This document shows, one piece after another, positions 20,864-32,893 of a DNA stretch of 64,000 nt. Source of the stretch: Crambe crambe (taxonomy: Eukaryota; Porifera; Demospongiae; Poecilosclerida; Crambeidae); contig OZ004596.1 of assembly GCA_963924555.1 (NCBI GenBank), positions 5,528,139 to 5,592,138 of the forward strand. Reading direction: 5' to 3'. Numbering within the stretch: the stretch's first letter is position 1; each line of letters begins with the position of its first letter. The translations under genes and the position numbers were made by a program. A model generated the notes under the pieces. The model saw only the letters and a list, made by a program, of their open reading frames with translations, was not told the origin of the DNA and did not search any database.

Positions 20864-23461
20864 ATGGAGCAAAAATCCCCGAAAGAATCTACCGAGAAGA
20901 GCAGTATCTTCTGTTCTCTGGCTAGAGGTATTGTGATAGAAAAGTCATCTAAATCATTCGAATTAAGTTCATTACTGAATGGGAGTACAGATAATAACCA
21001 AAAGGATGAAACTGAATGCACTGATACGAGGGATAAAGTTAGACTACCACCATTCAGCTTCTCGTGTGAGACTGGTGTTGTTAGCGAACTTACACAAGAT
21101 CATGAGAAAGAGCCATTGAATAAAGGATCAGACAGTATGCACCCTAAGGAAACCACCAGTACACTTGCAGGAAGAAAACGTCCACACCCTTATGCTCATG
21201 AGAAAACAGGCAAGCAGACTGCAAGTATATCAAACCCTCATGAGAACCCATTCAAAAAGAAATGCACTGCTCCACCAAAGGGTGAAGCCAAGCAGAAAAC
21301 AAATAAACAGAATACAGAGTGTATAGCAAACCCTAGTAAGAACCCATTCAAGAAGAAATGTTCCACTCCACCAAAGGGTGAAGCCAAGCAGAAAACAAAC
21401 CCTAGTGAGAACCCATTTAAAAAGAAATGTCTCACTCCTTCTCTGTCACCGAAGGGTGAAGCCAGGCAGAGGCCACCTCCAAAGGCTTCCAGGAATTGTG
21501 ATAATCCATCACTTCAACGTCTAAAAACCAGGTCTCTTCCTTTAGAGGAGAACCTGGTGAGCCATAGTCTTGTCAATATCAAAGATTGTCGTGATAAGCT
21601 CACTGAAATATGCCGTCAATACAGTGTGACTCAAGAAATAGCCCACAAGAAAGATGATGATCTTGGCTGTGTGACTCAAGAAATAGCCGGCCATGTGCAA
21701 ATATCTTTTAAAGGTGATGATCTTGGCTGTGTCACTGATGCTATGAAGGAAACAGAGAAACTTCTCCAACTCATAGAAGGAAATTTGGAGTATCGTGAAG
21801 AGAGACTGCCTTGTTATTATGTTCCTGTCCTTATTTTAGAACTACAAAGCATTGATAACTTGCAGAGGAAGCACAGTGTTGAAATTTTCATGCTCGATCA
21901 CAATAAAAATCGTTCCTCTCTGAGGGATTTTTCTCAGTTGGTCACAGATAATCGTTTATTTAAGACAAAAGACTTGAAGCAGTTCATTTCACCCAATGCC
22001 ACATCAACTTTTATATGGTATTCTGAAAATGACACCAAAGAGTTATGTCGTGTGTGTGATGAACTGAGCTCAAAATTAAATGAAAGTTACCACAAGTCTG
22101 TGTTTGAATTCAAGTTTTCTGGTAAAGATTACAAAATCAATTTTTCATCTGATACTATTCTGGAAATGACACAAGACAAGTCCATTGAACGTAAGTTGAA
22201 GAGAACTCCAGGTGAGTGGTCTTACTCTGACCGACCAAGATCAGAAGGTGATAGCTATGAAATTCAGGAGTCACCAGCACTGGAAGAGATGTTTCAGTTT
22301 GGAGGTGAAACTATTCAAATTGGTTGCAATAGGTGTGCTGTCAATTTTTGTGACATGACACTGACCAACATGGCATCAGGAGAGAAGTTTATTTTGCAAA
22401 GGTATCCACCAGTACTCTGTGGCACCACAGACCGTTTACCTGATCTGGAAGTATCAGTCTTGCTACATGGTCTTCCTCAATGCACAGACGCCTTTCTTCA
22501 TGACATGTTAGCCGAGTTTGAAACATCCATGCAAGTCTTCGACTATAAGCTGCTAGACTCTGCTGATGAAACTCGAGTGAAGGATGTGAGTAGCTTATTT
22601 TCAAACATTGTCAGGCAGTACTTTGTGAAAGCTTCAATAAATAGTGCAAATTTAAATGGAGATTTATGGCTGAGGATCAGTGGTGTCCGTTCATACGTTG
22701 AAGTGATACCAGAAAAAGAAATCAAATCAGTAGTTTCAGACATTGAGAAATTGGTGCTTACAAAGAAGCTAGCAAATATGGAGCAACAATTGAGTGAATT
22801 TGAAGAGAAAAAGATGAAACAAACAAGGAATCATCATTTGGAAGATTTTTCCTTTCCATATTATTGGGTACGACCTGAAGAGCAAATTGAAGACTGTGAA
22901 GTGATGCTTATTCGTGAACAAGATCCTTATGGTAAGAAAGAGTTGGATTATGTTTTACAAAAGATGAGAGAAACAATGCCAGATGTCAAGTTGAAACGTT
23001 TGGAACGAGTGCAGCACAAATCACTTTATAAGAAATATTTCTTGGAGAAATGTCTGATGGGCCAGGGAGCTGTGGAAATGGATCTCTTTCATGGCACAAG
23101 AAGTACTGACCCAAATTCTGTGGTTCGTTCAGAGGATGGGATAGATTTTCGGTTTGGCAGATCTGATTCGCTGTTGTGGGGCAAGGGGTCATACTTTGCA
23201 GTAAAGGCAAGTTACAGTGACAGTTATGCACACAACCTGTGGGATGGATCGAAACAGATGCTTTTTGTGAGCGTTCTGGTGGGGAATAGCAAGCCCTATG
23301 GCAGTCGCAAAGACAAGAGTTTGACCTTACCACCACTTCTGGAAGGTTCAACAGATAAAAGATACGATAGTGTCAATGGCATTTCTGCTGATTCTCTAAT
23401 TTACATTGTGTACAAGCATGCAAAGGCTTACCCTCTCTACATTGTCACATACACAAACTAA
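20864..23461 (+). CDS. WWE-PARP mono-ADP-ribosyltransferase B, intronless, with NPFKKKC repeats
   Basis: A single 865-aa frame. The first about 210 residues are low-complexity and basic and hold three imperfect repeats of about 25-35 aa, each with NPFKKKC followed by PPKGEAKQK or a close variant (21241-21470). A WWE-like segment lies around residues 455-525 (LEEMFQFGGETIQIGCNRCA). The C-terminal PARP domain has the triad His in LFHGTRSTDP, Tyr in SYFAVKASYSDS, and Ile at the PARP1-Glu position in SLIYIVYKHAKAYP, so H-Y-I and mono-ADP-ribosyl transfer is predicted. It is clearly paralogous to the gene just upstream. The repeated NPF tripeptide could bind EH domains, and the Lys clusters could be nuclear signals; both are inference. 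Confidence 0.87.
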   Translation: MEQKSPKESTEKSSIFCSLARGIVIEKSSKSFELSSLLNGSTDNNQKDETECTDTRDKVRLPPFSFSCETGVVSELTQDHEKEPLNKGSDSMHPKETTSTLAGRKRPHPYAHEKTGKQTASISNPHENPFKKKCTAPPKGEAKQKTNKQNTECIANPSKNPFKKKCSTPPKGEAKQKTNPSENPFKKKCLTPSLSPKGEARQRPPPKASRNCDNPSLQRLKTRSLPLEENLVSHSLVNIKDCRDKLTEICRQYSVTQEIAHKKDDDLGCVTQEIAGHVQISFKGDDLGCVTDAMKETEKLLQLIEGNLEYREERLPCYYVPVLILELQSIDNLQRKHSVEIFMLDHNKNRSSLRDFSQLVTDNRLFKTKDLKQFISPNATSTFIWYSENDTKELCRVCDELSSKLNESYHKSVFEFKFSGKDYKINFSSDTILEMTQDKSIERKLKRTPGEWSYSDRPRSEGDSYEIQESPALEEMFQFGGETIQIGCNRCAVNFCDMTLTNMASGEKFILQRYPPVLCGTTDRLPDLEVSVLLHGLPQCTDAFLHDMLAEFETSMQVFDYKLLDSADETRVKDVSSLFSNIVRQYFVKASINSANLNGDLWLRISGVRSYVEVIPEKEIKSVVSDIEKLVLTKKLANMEQQLSEFEEKKMKQTRNHHLEDFSFPYYWVRPEEQIEDCEVMLIREQDPYGKKELDYVLQKMRETMPDVKLKRLERVQHKSLYKKYFLEKCLMGQGAVEMDLFHGTRSTDPNSVVRSEDGIDFRFGRSDSLLWGKGSYFAVKASYSDSYAHNLWDGSKQMLFVSVLVGNSKPYGSRKDKSLTLPPLLEGSTDKRYDSVNGISADSLIYIVYKHAKAYPLYIVTYTN

Positions 23462-23948
23462 GGACTTTTGTGGCCTTATGAATGCATTTTGGTAGTGTAG
23501 TTAGGTGACAAATGTACTCACTGCTTATTGAATGGATTCTTATTTTTTAAATTTAGTACAATATTATGATAATTTCAGAAATAAACTAGTTAGTGAAATA
23601 GAGACATTATAGAATGAGAAAGCAGCTGTTATTATTGTCCCAGTGAAATGAGCAACTACATTTCAGTGAAAAGGAGCATCATGTCATGAAAGTGTGCATG
23701 TGTGTGTGTGTGTGTGTGTGTGTATGTTAGTAATTATTGCGCAATGCTCACTCCTTTTAAAAAAGATGGAGAAAATGAATAAGGAAAGAAATAGAGAAGA
23801 ACTTGATGGTATGTGGTTATTGTTGTTAAAAAAAAATCAAACAGTGATTTCTCTCATGTCATGTTCATTTGCACCAGGACTTGGCAAGCCCTGCAATAGG
23901 GGAAGGGTAAAACATACCAATTAAAGCACACCACTAGTTGAGAGATTG
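23462..23948. other. Intergenic, convergent, with microsatellites
   Basis: Between the PARP B stop and the ZDHHC stop. Contains AATAAA at 23579-23584, a fitting poly(A) signal, and a TG run at about 23695-23722. No gene is seen. Confidence 0.6.
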
Positions 23949-23955
23949 TCACCCA

Positions 23956-23989
<34 letters not shown>

Positions 23990-26236
23990 CACTGGCTAGG
24001 GCTAGGGCTAGGGCTAGGGCTAGGATTACAAAAACACTTGCATTTTGCTGCGTTTGTGTTCGTGGCATTGAGCTTGTGGTAACATCCAATTCCTCATAGA
24101 GTGGACCACCACCTCTTGAATCCTCCCTTCGGGGGGACTGTGGGTCCTGCACAGGAGGTGATGAGGGTTGGCGCTGAGGGGAAGGCCTCCGATAGTTAAG
24201 GTTATTGGATAACGAGTACACTGCCTTCATCTGGTAGTGCATGTACCGCGGCTTCTTGGGAGAACAGAGCATACTCAAGCAATTCTTAGCACACCCCAAG
24301 TCATAAGGGTTGTGTATGCCTCGAAATTTGCCAGTGACCTTCAGAATAGTAAAATTATTTAAAAATGCCACAAGAGAGAGACCTTGATATCGAACAGATA
24401 AAACACTGGTTAAAGTGGTGTCCTATTTTCCTTATTTCAGGGCTGAATAAATCATCTTGCTTATCAAGGCTTTGTATTTTAATCGTGGAGTTCCACTTCT
24501 TTCTTACATGTTCATTCGTAGTTCTTCCCATGCAGACGAGGCCCATGTGGAAACCGGCAAGACCCACCACAGGGATGAAGACTAAAACACCAACAACCAT
24601 CAAAATGAATCTGAAAAGTCATTCATTGGTCAAGGAACTTTTGACAACCCACAAATAACTCAAGACCCTTTACCAACTCAACATAATTATAGCAAAGATC
24701 CTTTACCTACTAAGAATCTCGTGACTTGGATATGTATTTCTAGCTCTGCCATACAAAGTTTGCTAGGAGAGTGAGGGAGTGGGGTAGGGGGTGGGTAAAG
24801 GGGGTGGGGTAAGAGGGTAGGATACTCTACAATGACATTGGTAAGTCTATCCTTGTGGACGAAAATGGAGAGAATGCCCCAGCCAAACCCACTCAGGATA
24901 AAAATGGTGAGAGAGGTAACGAAGAAGAAGAAGTACTTGTAGTTTCTGCGGCCAATGCAGTTGTCCACCCACGGGCAGTGGTGATCAAAATTCTGCACCG
25001 AGAAAATGACACTATAAACAGTTATTCTACCACTTTAATAATTAAACTTTGGACTTATTAATTAAACTGTTGGACCTGAGGCTCTCTGAGTGCTATAAGA
25101 TGATTGACCACCTTTCCTCCCATGCCTTACTGTTATGGAGTACAATAATAAGGGCCTTGGTACATGCCAAGTTTTTATCCATCCCCTATATATGTATATA
25201 GGGACCAGACTGAGCGAGTGTGTATGCCATGTTAGTAGGAGATGTGTGCCATATCTATCATCACATCACAGGTCATATGGTACTATGCTGAGCAATATCA
25301 TCACATCACAGGTCATATGGTACTGTGCTGAGCAATATGTATCCAGTAGCATGCATGGCTGAGAACAGGATGAGTCACTTATTGTCAAATAAAGCACCCA
25401 TGCTGACAGTTATGCAGTTAGTAGAGAATTATAGACAAAGCAGCTGCCTTCTAGTGGCAATGGTCCTAAAGTCCTGACAATATTATTATTACAGGAAAGG
25501 TTAACAGATGGTTGTGAGAATTAATGTACCCAGTCACACACCCCTACCTCAGCTAAAAGCATTCCAGAGGGATCAGATGTACATATTCTCTTAACAATAA
25601 GTGGCAATTTGTGGGGTAATGAGTACAGCTACTCCAGCCAATACTCGGGTGAAAAAACTCTCCCATCTCTCACACACACATCAAAGGACTAGGTCAAAAC
25701 AGTTGCCAAAATAACTATTTCAGTTTCATATTAATAATCCAAAATATTTTTTTTGAAAGAAATTATTTAGTGTGTTTGTAGTTTTTGAACACAAAAAATT
25801 TAGTGAAGGGATTTGTATTACATGGTTACCACCATATCTCTAACAGAAACCATTGTATTGCATGGTTACCACCATATCTCTAACAAAAACCATGTCTATA
25901 CACCTTACCTCAACACAGTTGTCACATATGGAACAGTGAGAACATCTTGGAGGTCGGTAGAACTTGCATGTCTCACACCATTTCATCTTGACCTGCATCC
26001 CATTGACATCTACCTGTCTGTACAGTGGTGCTCTGAAATCATCCTCCTCTTCAGTGTGCTCTATATAGAGAAAGGGAAGGAATGAGCGATAGGAGGGGTC
26101 AAAGGACACCAATGGTCAGTAAAATGAAGAAGAAAAACTGATAATTAGGCATCAGATATATCTGGGTACATGCATGTCCTTGATTATTCAATGCTGTCAC
26201 TAATCTTAGTGGCTCTGTATGATATAATTAGCCCCC

Positions 26237-26267
<31 letters not shown>

Positions 26268-27522
26268 ACACACACACCACACACAATTAGTACAAAGGTA
26301 ATTAACTGCATGTTACTATGTCTCACATTCTGCACCCCTTACTTACGGCTCATTACATAATTGATGTGATGTCAAAACAGGGTTATGTTTACTTCCCTTA
26401 TTGACTGAGACTAGCAGGTGAGTATTAGATAGCATGTAGAGTGAAAATATTTACTGCTAGGTGTACAGGAGATGTTTTCTTTACCAGGAAAACTGACCTT
26501 AGTCTGACGGGGGATAAACTGATAATGACATTATGACATTATATTCAATGTACTAATGACCACTCCCTCTGGTTCTGAAACATGAGAAATGGGGAATGTT
26601 AAATGGCCTGTTCAGTCATTCCTCCCTGACATTACAACAAGCACCTTCAGCCAAATACTCAAAGTATTGGTATTAGCTTCTCACAAATATGTCCATTTTT
26701 CTATCTCACCTCTGGGATAGATTCCTGGGTCTACAAAGGAGGCAAGGAAGAACGTTGAGACCACAAAGAGATAGAGCAGTCCCATGTAAATCACGGCTAC
26801 TATCGGAATCACCATTGTCACACCCGTTGATAAATAGAATGTCATCAAGTTACGTATCCTGGAAGACAGGTGGAAAGGAAGGGGGGTTGAATGGGCGTGC
26901 ATGTAGTTGCAGAAAACCACTACTAAAAGATTGTGGGTAATGTTAAGGTCACAGGCACAGACCCCAAAATGGGATTCAATCCATATGGGTGAGCTATGTT
27001 ATGCAGTTGGTAAGTAAACAAAAGAAGTTTCCCATTCATCATTAATCCAATCATTCTAAACCTCTCGGCACAGTCTGAGCTTTAATAAGATTATAGGAAC
27101 TGCTAACAAAACCTGGCAAGGACCAAATTGACACTAACCCTGATAACAGTCCTTCTTTAATCATCATAGACATTATAGCTGGAAAATGAGTTAACTCTAT
27201 AAAGGGGGAGGGGGGATATATCCTGTCCTCCTTTCCTCCTGCACATGCATGTCAAGTTCAGAAGCCAGAACTTGCCAAAAAATAGCCAGCCCAACAACAC
27301 ATGGACAGATAGTTAGCATTTCACTGTGTCCACTTAAAAGGCTATAGTGGGTGATACTATTTCCTCCTTGTGCAAGTAACATCATTTCCTAAGACTAATG
27401 ATTGCTTCCAAATCATTCTTTCATGGAATCACAACTTACGGGAAAGCAAAGAATAAAACTCCACCCACAAACAGTACTATGGTAGCAGCGATGTATGGGA
27501 TCTGCTTCTTTGACAGACCCAT
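23949..27522 (-). CDS. ZDHHC5/8-like: DHHC palmitoyltransferase, ZDHHC5/8-like
   Basis: Seven exons in phase: 27440-27522, 26710-26858, 25909-26060, 24831-24992, 24707-24762, 24508-24610, 23949-24338; 364 aa. The Cys-rich domain is intact: [20 protein letters not shown], then [20 protein letters not shown], with DHHC as the acyl-transfer motif. Four membrane segments are visible, two before and two after the DHHC core. The phrases GLAGFHM and [14 protein letters not shown] plus the LCSPKKPRY block point to the ZDHHC5/8 subgroup, plasma-membrane S-acyltransferases. The tail is short compared with the 700-plus residues in vertebrates, and its last about 25 residues are encoded by simple repeats (a CCTAGC-type run giving LALALA, then a GA run giving [10 protein letters not shown]), so the native C-terminus is uncertain. 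Confidence 0.88.
23960..24025. repeat. CT microsatellite and GCTAGG hexamer run
   Basis: A (CT)n run (about 23960-23988) is followed by about four copies of GCTAGG (about 23997-24024). Both lie inside the last ZDHHC coding exon as modelled. Confidence 0.75.
25259..25340. repeat. 40-bp direct duplication in ZDHHC intron
   Basis: Two adjacent copies of a 40-bp unit containing CACAGGTCATATGGTACT, nearly identical. A separate 40-bp duplication (GGTTACCACCATATCTC) lies at about 25820-25890. Confidence 0.75.
26230..26282. repeat. poly(C) and CA microsatellite
   Basis: A run of about 22 C followed by (CA)n in a ZDHHC intron. Length is likely polymorphic or prone to assembly error. Confidence 0.8.
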
Positions 27523-27990
27523 CTTCCACCAAAGCACCAAGTCCAACTGAATCCTCTCTCTTTATAAACTGTACATTGAACAACAAAATGAAACAACCAA
27601 ATAATTATTTTTACATTTCTTGGTTTGGTAGCTCCTACACAACTCTTTTTAACATGTATCTTAACAGCTTTGGGATGTAGCACTGATATCTTGGCATCTA
27701 GCGAAATAGCTATAACTGATCTAGCTCTAAGCCATGCCCCCGGCCACTATATCTGTGAGGGTAGATCGGAATCCACGAAAAGCGACTCACTTTTATCACT
27801 TCAGTTAGTACCAGAGGCAGGGGTCCTTAAGTAGGGTCGAATCCTCCTCGATCGATGATCAATATCAGCACCTAGTACCTGGTCAATTATCGATGACGAG
27901 AAGCCACGCCCAATTAATTTGAACTTCGAACCCACATTGATCCTCCCTGTCGCTGCATTGGTGGAGTTCTCACTGAGCTGAGCGACCGCT
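27523..27990. promoter_or_regulatory. Divergent promoter region, ZDHHC / MKS1
   Basis: 468 bp between the opposed start codons. Contains ATCGAT/ATCGATGAT clusters around 27850-27895. No coding capacity is supported. Confidence 0.5.
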
Positions 27991-30900
27991 ATGGCCAAGA
28001 AATGCGAGTCTTACTACACTAGAGACAGTCTAAAGAACTTCCATATCAAGTAAGCTCCCTTTTTTTTGATGCCCACCATGATTGCCATGGCAACAACTAT
28101 ACACCTGAAGGGTTCAGCTGCAGAAGTTGACATCGTCCAGAAATATGGGAGACCTAGGACAGTCATTACTTAGAACCAGTACTCCACATCCTGGAGGTCA
28201 AGGTTGTAACTTATAGTCCGTGCAATGATCAATAGCAAACAGTGTTATTAATTTTTAGAACGGGAGGTCGAGGCATGGGTGTTCAGATGGCAGCAAAAGG
28301 TTTTCAGCCAAGTAAGCTACTCCCCCATGCTTATTATCATCAACTCTATGTTGGCCTCAGTCCTAAAGTTTGTTGTTCCAGTGCATAGCTACAGGCCATT
28401 TAAGAAAAGCTAATTTCATTTTTTCAATATTTCCTACATGGAAACTATCACATGTACTGTTTCTGTGGAGACTTGAAGGCTATTTTATTTTTTCAGCATG
28501 AGGAGGAGTTGTATGCGGATAAGAACAACTGCATTAACACTGTAGAGGAGCAGTATCACAGAGAAGTCCTGGAGCTGAGGTACTCTCAAATTAGCATGCG
28601 TGTGATAGAAATGGGGGAGTATGAAATAGCCAAAGGCTTCCTTGTATACTTCTTGAGCCAAGTTTGTATATACTTGAGAAGGCATACCCCCTCCCCCCTC
28701 CCCCCCCCCCCCCCTTACTATGTGCCATCATACTTTTATCATGTGTACACAGAAATAAAGGAGGAAGACAGAATAAGAGACTCTTTTCATATGTGGACAA
28801 GGATAGTTATAAGAATCCAGTCACACTGGTAATAATTAGAGAAAAGTCCCTTAATTATTTGCTCATATCATACTTTTTTCCTTTTGATCCATGCAGAGTA
28901 GTTCCCCTCTTACTGATTCAGAAGTTCAAACATTTGCATCCAAACATGGCTCAACTCTGAGAAGACGACACGTTCCCAGAACAAATAGGTCAGTTGATCG
29001 AAGAGTTAAGTGCAGTAATCATCTGTCTTTGATTATAGGGGTCTCTCTTCTACTGTGATTCATAATCCCATATCACATAAGCCAAGTGATAATGAGAGAT
29101 TATTGCATCGCATCATTCTTCCCCCTTCACAGTCAATGTTCCTCATGGCTGACCTCAGCAGACAGGATGGGTAAAGGGTCATCAAAACCATAACCATAAT
29201 AATTTATGCACATATATCTGATCTCATAGGCTTGATACTGCAGATGAATATGTACTGTGTCATATAACTGTAAGTGGCGTAAAATGATCAAAGACATAGG
29301 TCATGGTCACTCCAAGGAAATAGTTGTATGTCCACCAAATTCCAATCAAATTGCCTTTCCTCAGATCAAGGTAGCTCCTTAATAAGGCAGGAGTACTCTA
29401 ACCCATTTAGAGTGTTGGTAACCTTTTGTACTTGATGTGGAATTCCTCTAGGTTGATGCACATGGCATGGTAACCATAGATCCTGACTTCAATGTAGGGA
29501 AGCCTGCCTACAGGATTGAAAACAGACATAGAGGTAGGAAAATCTTGTTATTTTGAAAGTCCTAGCTACAGTAATTAATCACCAAGTCTCTCCTGTTGGT
29601 AGTTTAGCAACGAGTGCTAACTAGATAACTTGCTGGTTTCCTGTTTGTACACAATTTGCTAATAGGGTCTATCCCGAGTGTTACTTTTTATGGGGTCATA
29701 TTTTCTTAGTGTTAACTACATACAGGATCCAGGTGTAATGAACTTATTTGGAAAATGAATGTTGAGACCCTAAAAATGTGGCTGAGGCGTCCTTTAGTCT
29801 GAAGTTTGGTATTTATAGTTTCCAGTGTTTGAGAGATAATAATAGGGCTATCACTTTATAATTTCTCCTTTATTAATGGTATTATATATATCAGCTAATG
29901 TTACTCAATATTGTCTGAATTTGTAAGACTATGATAATGTATTTGCTGTATTTAGAAGTGTTTGAGTACCGGTTGGAACACTCATCACAGCCTATCTCTT
30001 CTGAGGATAGGATCAAGGAAAAGAGGATCCTCTCTGAGGTAGGTATGTAATGCAAGACCACTTAAAAAAAAATTGATTCTGGAACAGTAGTACTAACAGC
30101 TGGAGACAACTCCATGATGAGAATTACACTGAACCTCACTTACTCACTTGCGTTTTTAAATTTTAGTGAAGGGCATAAATTTTGTTGCAAGTGCTCTTAT
30201 TTTGCTGAATGCTTATTTGCCTAACAACCTAATCACAGCTACCACACTGAGCAGTCATCTCGTGGGTTATAATAATATATTTTAATATGCTCCACCCAAA
30301 CTGGTTTTCTGGAGAAATTGATACTTTACTTTGAAAGCCACTCTGGCTAAGTTGTGGAGACGCAGGGTCATTTTCCATGAAGTTACAGCAATTCACTGAC
30401 GTAACTTTTAACACTCACTAATTCCCAAGTAGAAGCAAGCGATGGTATGATTCCTAAGAAGTATTTCTTCACATAAAAATAGCCAGCATTGTAAATAATT
30501 CTAGCTTTAATTGTAAGTATTTGGTGGTATTTTGTTATAGATCTCATTACCTGGTATTAACGTGTATTCATAGAAGGACAGTGCAGCATTAGCCAGCAAT
30601 GAATGCTGCACACTTCCCTGTAAATATCATTAGCAGTTAGCATCTCTCCAAGTTTAATGCTGACATAGAATTCTAAAATGTTGAGATCCTAAAAAAATCC
30701 CCTTCACTAGTTACATTTCCCCTGTCTAGGGAATTTCTGAGAAATCAAAGGAGTTACCTGGATTTATATGAACAGGGAATATTGTGATTGGGTAATCTAT
30801 ATCTTTGCAGTTGTATAACCAGCATGTGAACTCCCTGAATCTGTGCGTTGGAAACAGTTTTATGGAGCCAGTGAGTCGAGTCTATTCCAGTGGTGACTCT

Positions 30901-32548
30901 ACTCTGTGTGTTTCATATAGTCCAATTGTGTAAATAGCCCGAGACAGACTCTCTTAGACTCGTCATGATGGGAGAAATAGGTACATACGGTACATGCTAA
31001 CCCAAACAGAAGGCCTGGCTCTTCCATAGTGCAAACCCTGTACAATACCCATTGCTTACTAACATGCATTCCAGTTAACCATACAAACCTCCCCCATATG
31101 TGTCTATCCCAGTTATGAATGAGCAAATTACTTCCCTGTTTACTATAGCTACGGCATGTATTTACATACTTGCATTAATTCATTTACATGTCCTTCCATT
31201 ATAGTATCTGCGCAAGGGTTCGAATATGATGACCTGTATGTTACTGCACACTTAGAATGTCCTGACTGTGAGTAAGCAATTCCCATGAGGTAGCGTTCTT
31301 CGGTAACTCTATTACTCTAATTTCCTTAAGTATGGGAGATAGAAGATGAGGATTATTCCATCTCTCCCAGAAGCCAACTTCCTGCTGTTGTCACTCAAAT
31401 CTGCTCCACACGATCCACCCACAAAGTCAGTGAATCTAACTAGTGGTTGGTTGGGGTAACCCCACAATCATAACCCAACTTGGACCCCACAATCATAATC
31501 ATTATCTTTGATTTTCTCAGTTCGATATCGCTCACTTTGCCTGTCCATTTGAATTCTCTCTTGTGCACCATTACCCTACCACTTCAAAAGGTAATGTAAT
31601 CCCAAGAAGATATACTGTGTGGTGCTAATATTCTCCTTCTGTACAGACTCGCTGCCAAAATGGCCAAGGATACTCTTAGAGGTGGCATCCTTGGATTACT
31701 GGGATCGACATAGAGTAGAAGGCTATGGTTATGTGGACATTCCAAGTCAACCTGGTGGGTATATGTAGTAATACTGGTATCTGAAAACTAGCTTCTTTAA
31801 CTTCCTACTGTTTTATTTTTTTTTTTCGGGACTTTAGGTTCATTTGACTTGCGAGTGCCCACTTGGAGACCAACAGGGAGGAGAGTGGTGGACAGGTTGA
31901 AGAGATTCTTCACTGGTGGCCCACCTGAAATAGACGATATCACTTATGTAGGCACGCCTAAGGACTTTCAGGTATGAGTAGTAGGGTTTCCCCCACAGAA
32001 CAGAGTGATTAAAAGTACCCACATCTTTGATGAGTATGTGGCTTCACTTGATGACAAATCAAACATTCATTTTAGGGAACTCATTTGAGCCGGTATGGAT
32101 TCAGAACAGAGACGTCAGGCTCAGTCCTCCTTCACTTCAACCTCGCCCACCAGAGCAAGTACGTACATTATCAACCTCTTAGTATCAGTGAATTCATAGT
32201 GTGATAATTACTACATGCAGCCTTTTGATCAAGACTGTGAAGCAACAAGCAAAGTAAGAAATTAGAATCATGATCCCTATTCTCAGGAGTGCACATTACA
32301 TGTAGTGCTTTTATTATGCTTGCACTTTAGATACAAAGACTTCAAAGGTGTTATTGCAGCTGTGCTAGGTGAGTTGGCACTTGATAATACCTCTCATTAA
32401 CCATTTTGGAAACAGACTTCTACTCTGTAATCACCAATCACCCTGTCTCTAACCATTATACCTTGTAGAATCCTATCAACGGGCTAAGGACAGGGCCTTG
32501 GCTGTAACTTCTACCATGAAATTGAAGGAAGACAATATTAATTTGTGA
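27991..32548 (+). CDS. MKS1: Meckel syndrome type 1 protein (B9 domain, transition zone)
   Basis: Exons read: 27991-28049, 28124-28196, 28259-28311, 28497-28579, 28753-28828, 28897-28988, 29039-29170, 29230-29269, 29452-29533, 29956-30038, 30811-30870, 31205-31267, 31331-31425, 31521-31590, 31647-31754, 31838-31971, 32076-32158, 32221-32253, 32331-32368, 32469-32548. Diagnostic phrases are SYYTRDSLKNFHIK, EAWVFRWQQKVFSQ, VSAQGFEYDDLYV, DYWDRHRVEGYGYVDIP and HLSRYGFRTETSGSV. The B9 domain occupies about exons 12-16. The protein belongs to the ciliary transition-zone MKS module. Two junctions are unresolved: exon 1 ends in phase 2 while exon 2 reads in phase 0, and a small exon supplying one extra base is needed between 30870 and 31205. 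The remaining junctions I list agree in phase. Confidence 0.9.
28690..28715. repeat. poly(C) tract in MKS1 intron
   Basis: C-rich run interrupted by T, in the intron after exon 4. Confidence 0.7.
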
Positions 32549-32893
32549 TCTAAATCATGATCGTTCTATCATTATTATTAATTTTTTTATCTTGTCATGT
32601 AAAGTTAGAATCCAGGGTTACGAGGTTGTGTACAAGATCTAGATAGTGTTTGATCCTCTAGAGATCATGAATTCACAATCTGATATCAGGGAGCAAATAT
32701 AATCATGGGGTCAAAATATAATGACCTTGCACCCATTATTGCATTGGAGGAAACATGAATTTCAATCAGTCACGGAAAATCCCCTTTTTCAATTAGGAAT
32801 CGGATATAAAAGGACCTCTAATTGGATCCGGATAACGTGGAAAAAACCCACAATCTATAGTAATTGTCTAGCTAAACAAACATACTACTCAAA
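32549..32893. other. Intergenic between MKS1 and BICD-like gene
   Basis: 345 bp, same-strand neighbours. No gene is seen. It holds the promoter or 5' UTR of the coiled-coil gene. Confidence 0.5.

Noticed and set aside
23997-24024. Telomere-like GCTAGG run
   Set aside because: Only about four copies and not TTAGGG; an ordinary hexamer microsatellite inside a gene.
29370-29390. 6-nt microexon (ATCAAG) in MKS1
   Set aside because: Direct joining of the flanking exons gives the family's usual spacing (CHIT-VDAHG), so it is not needed.
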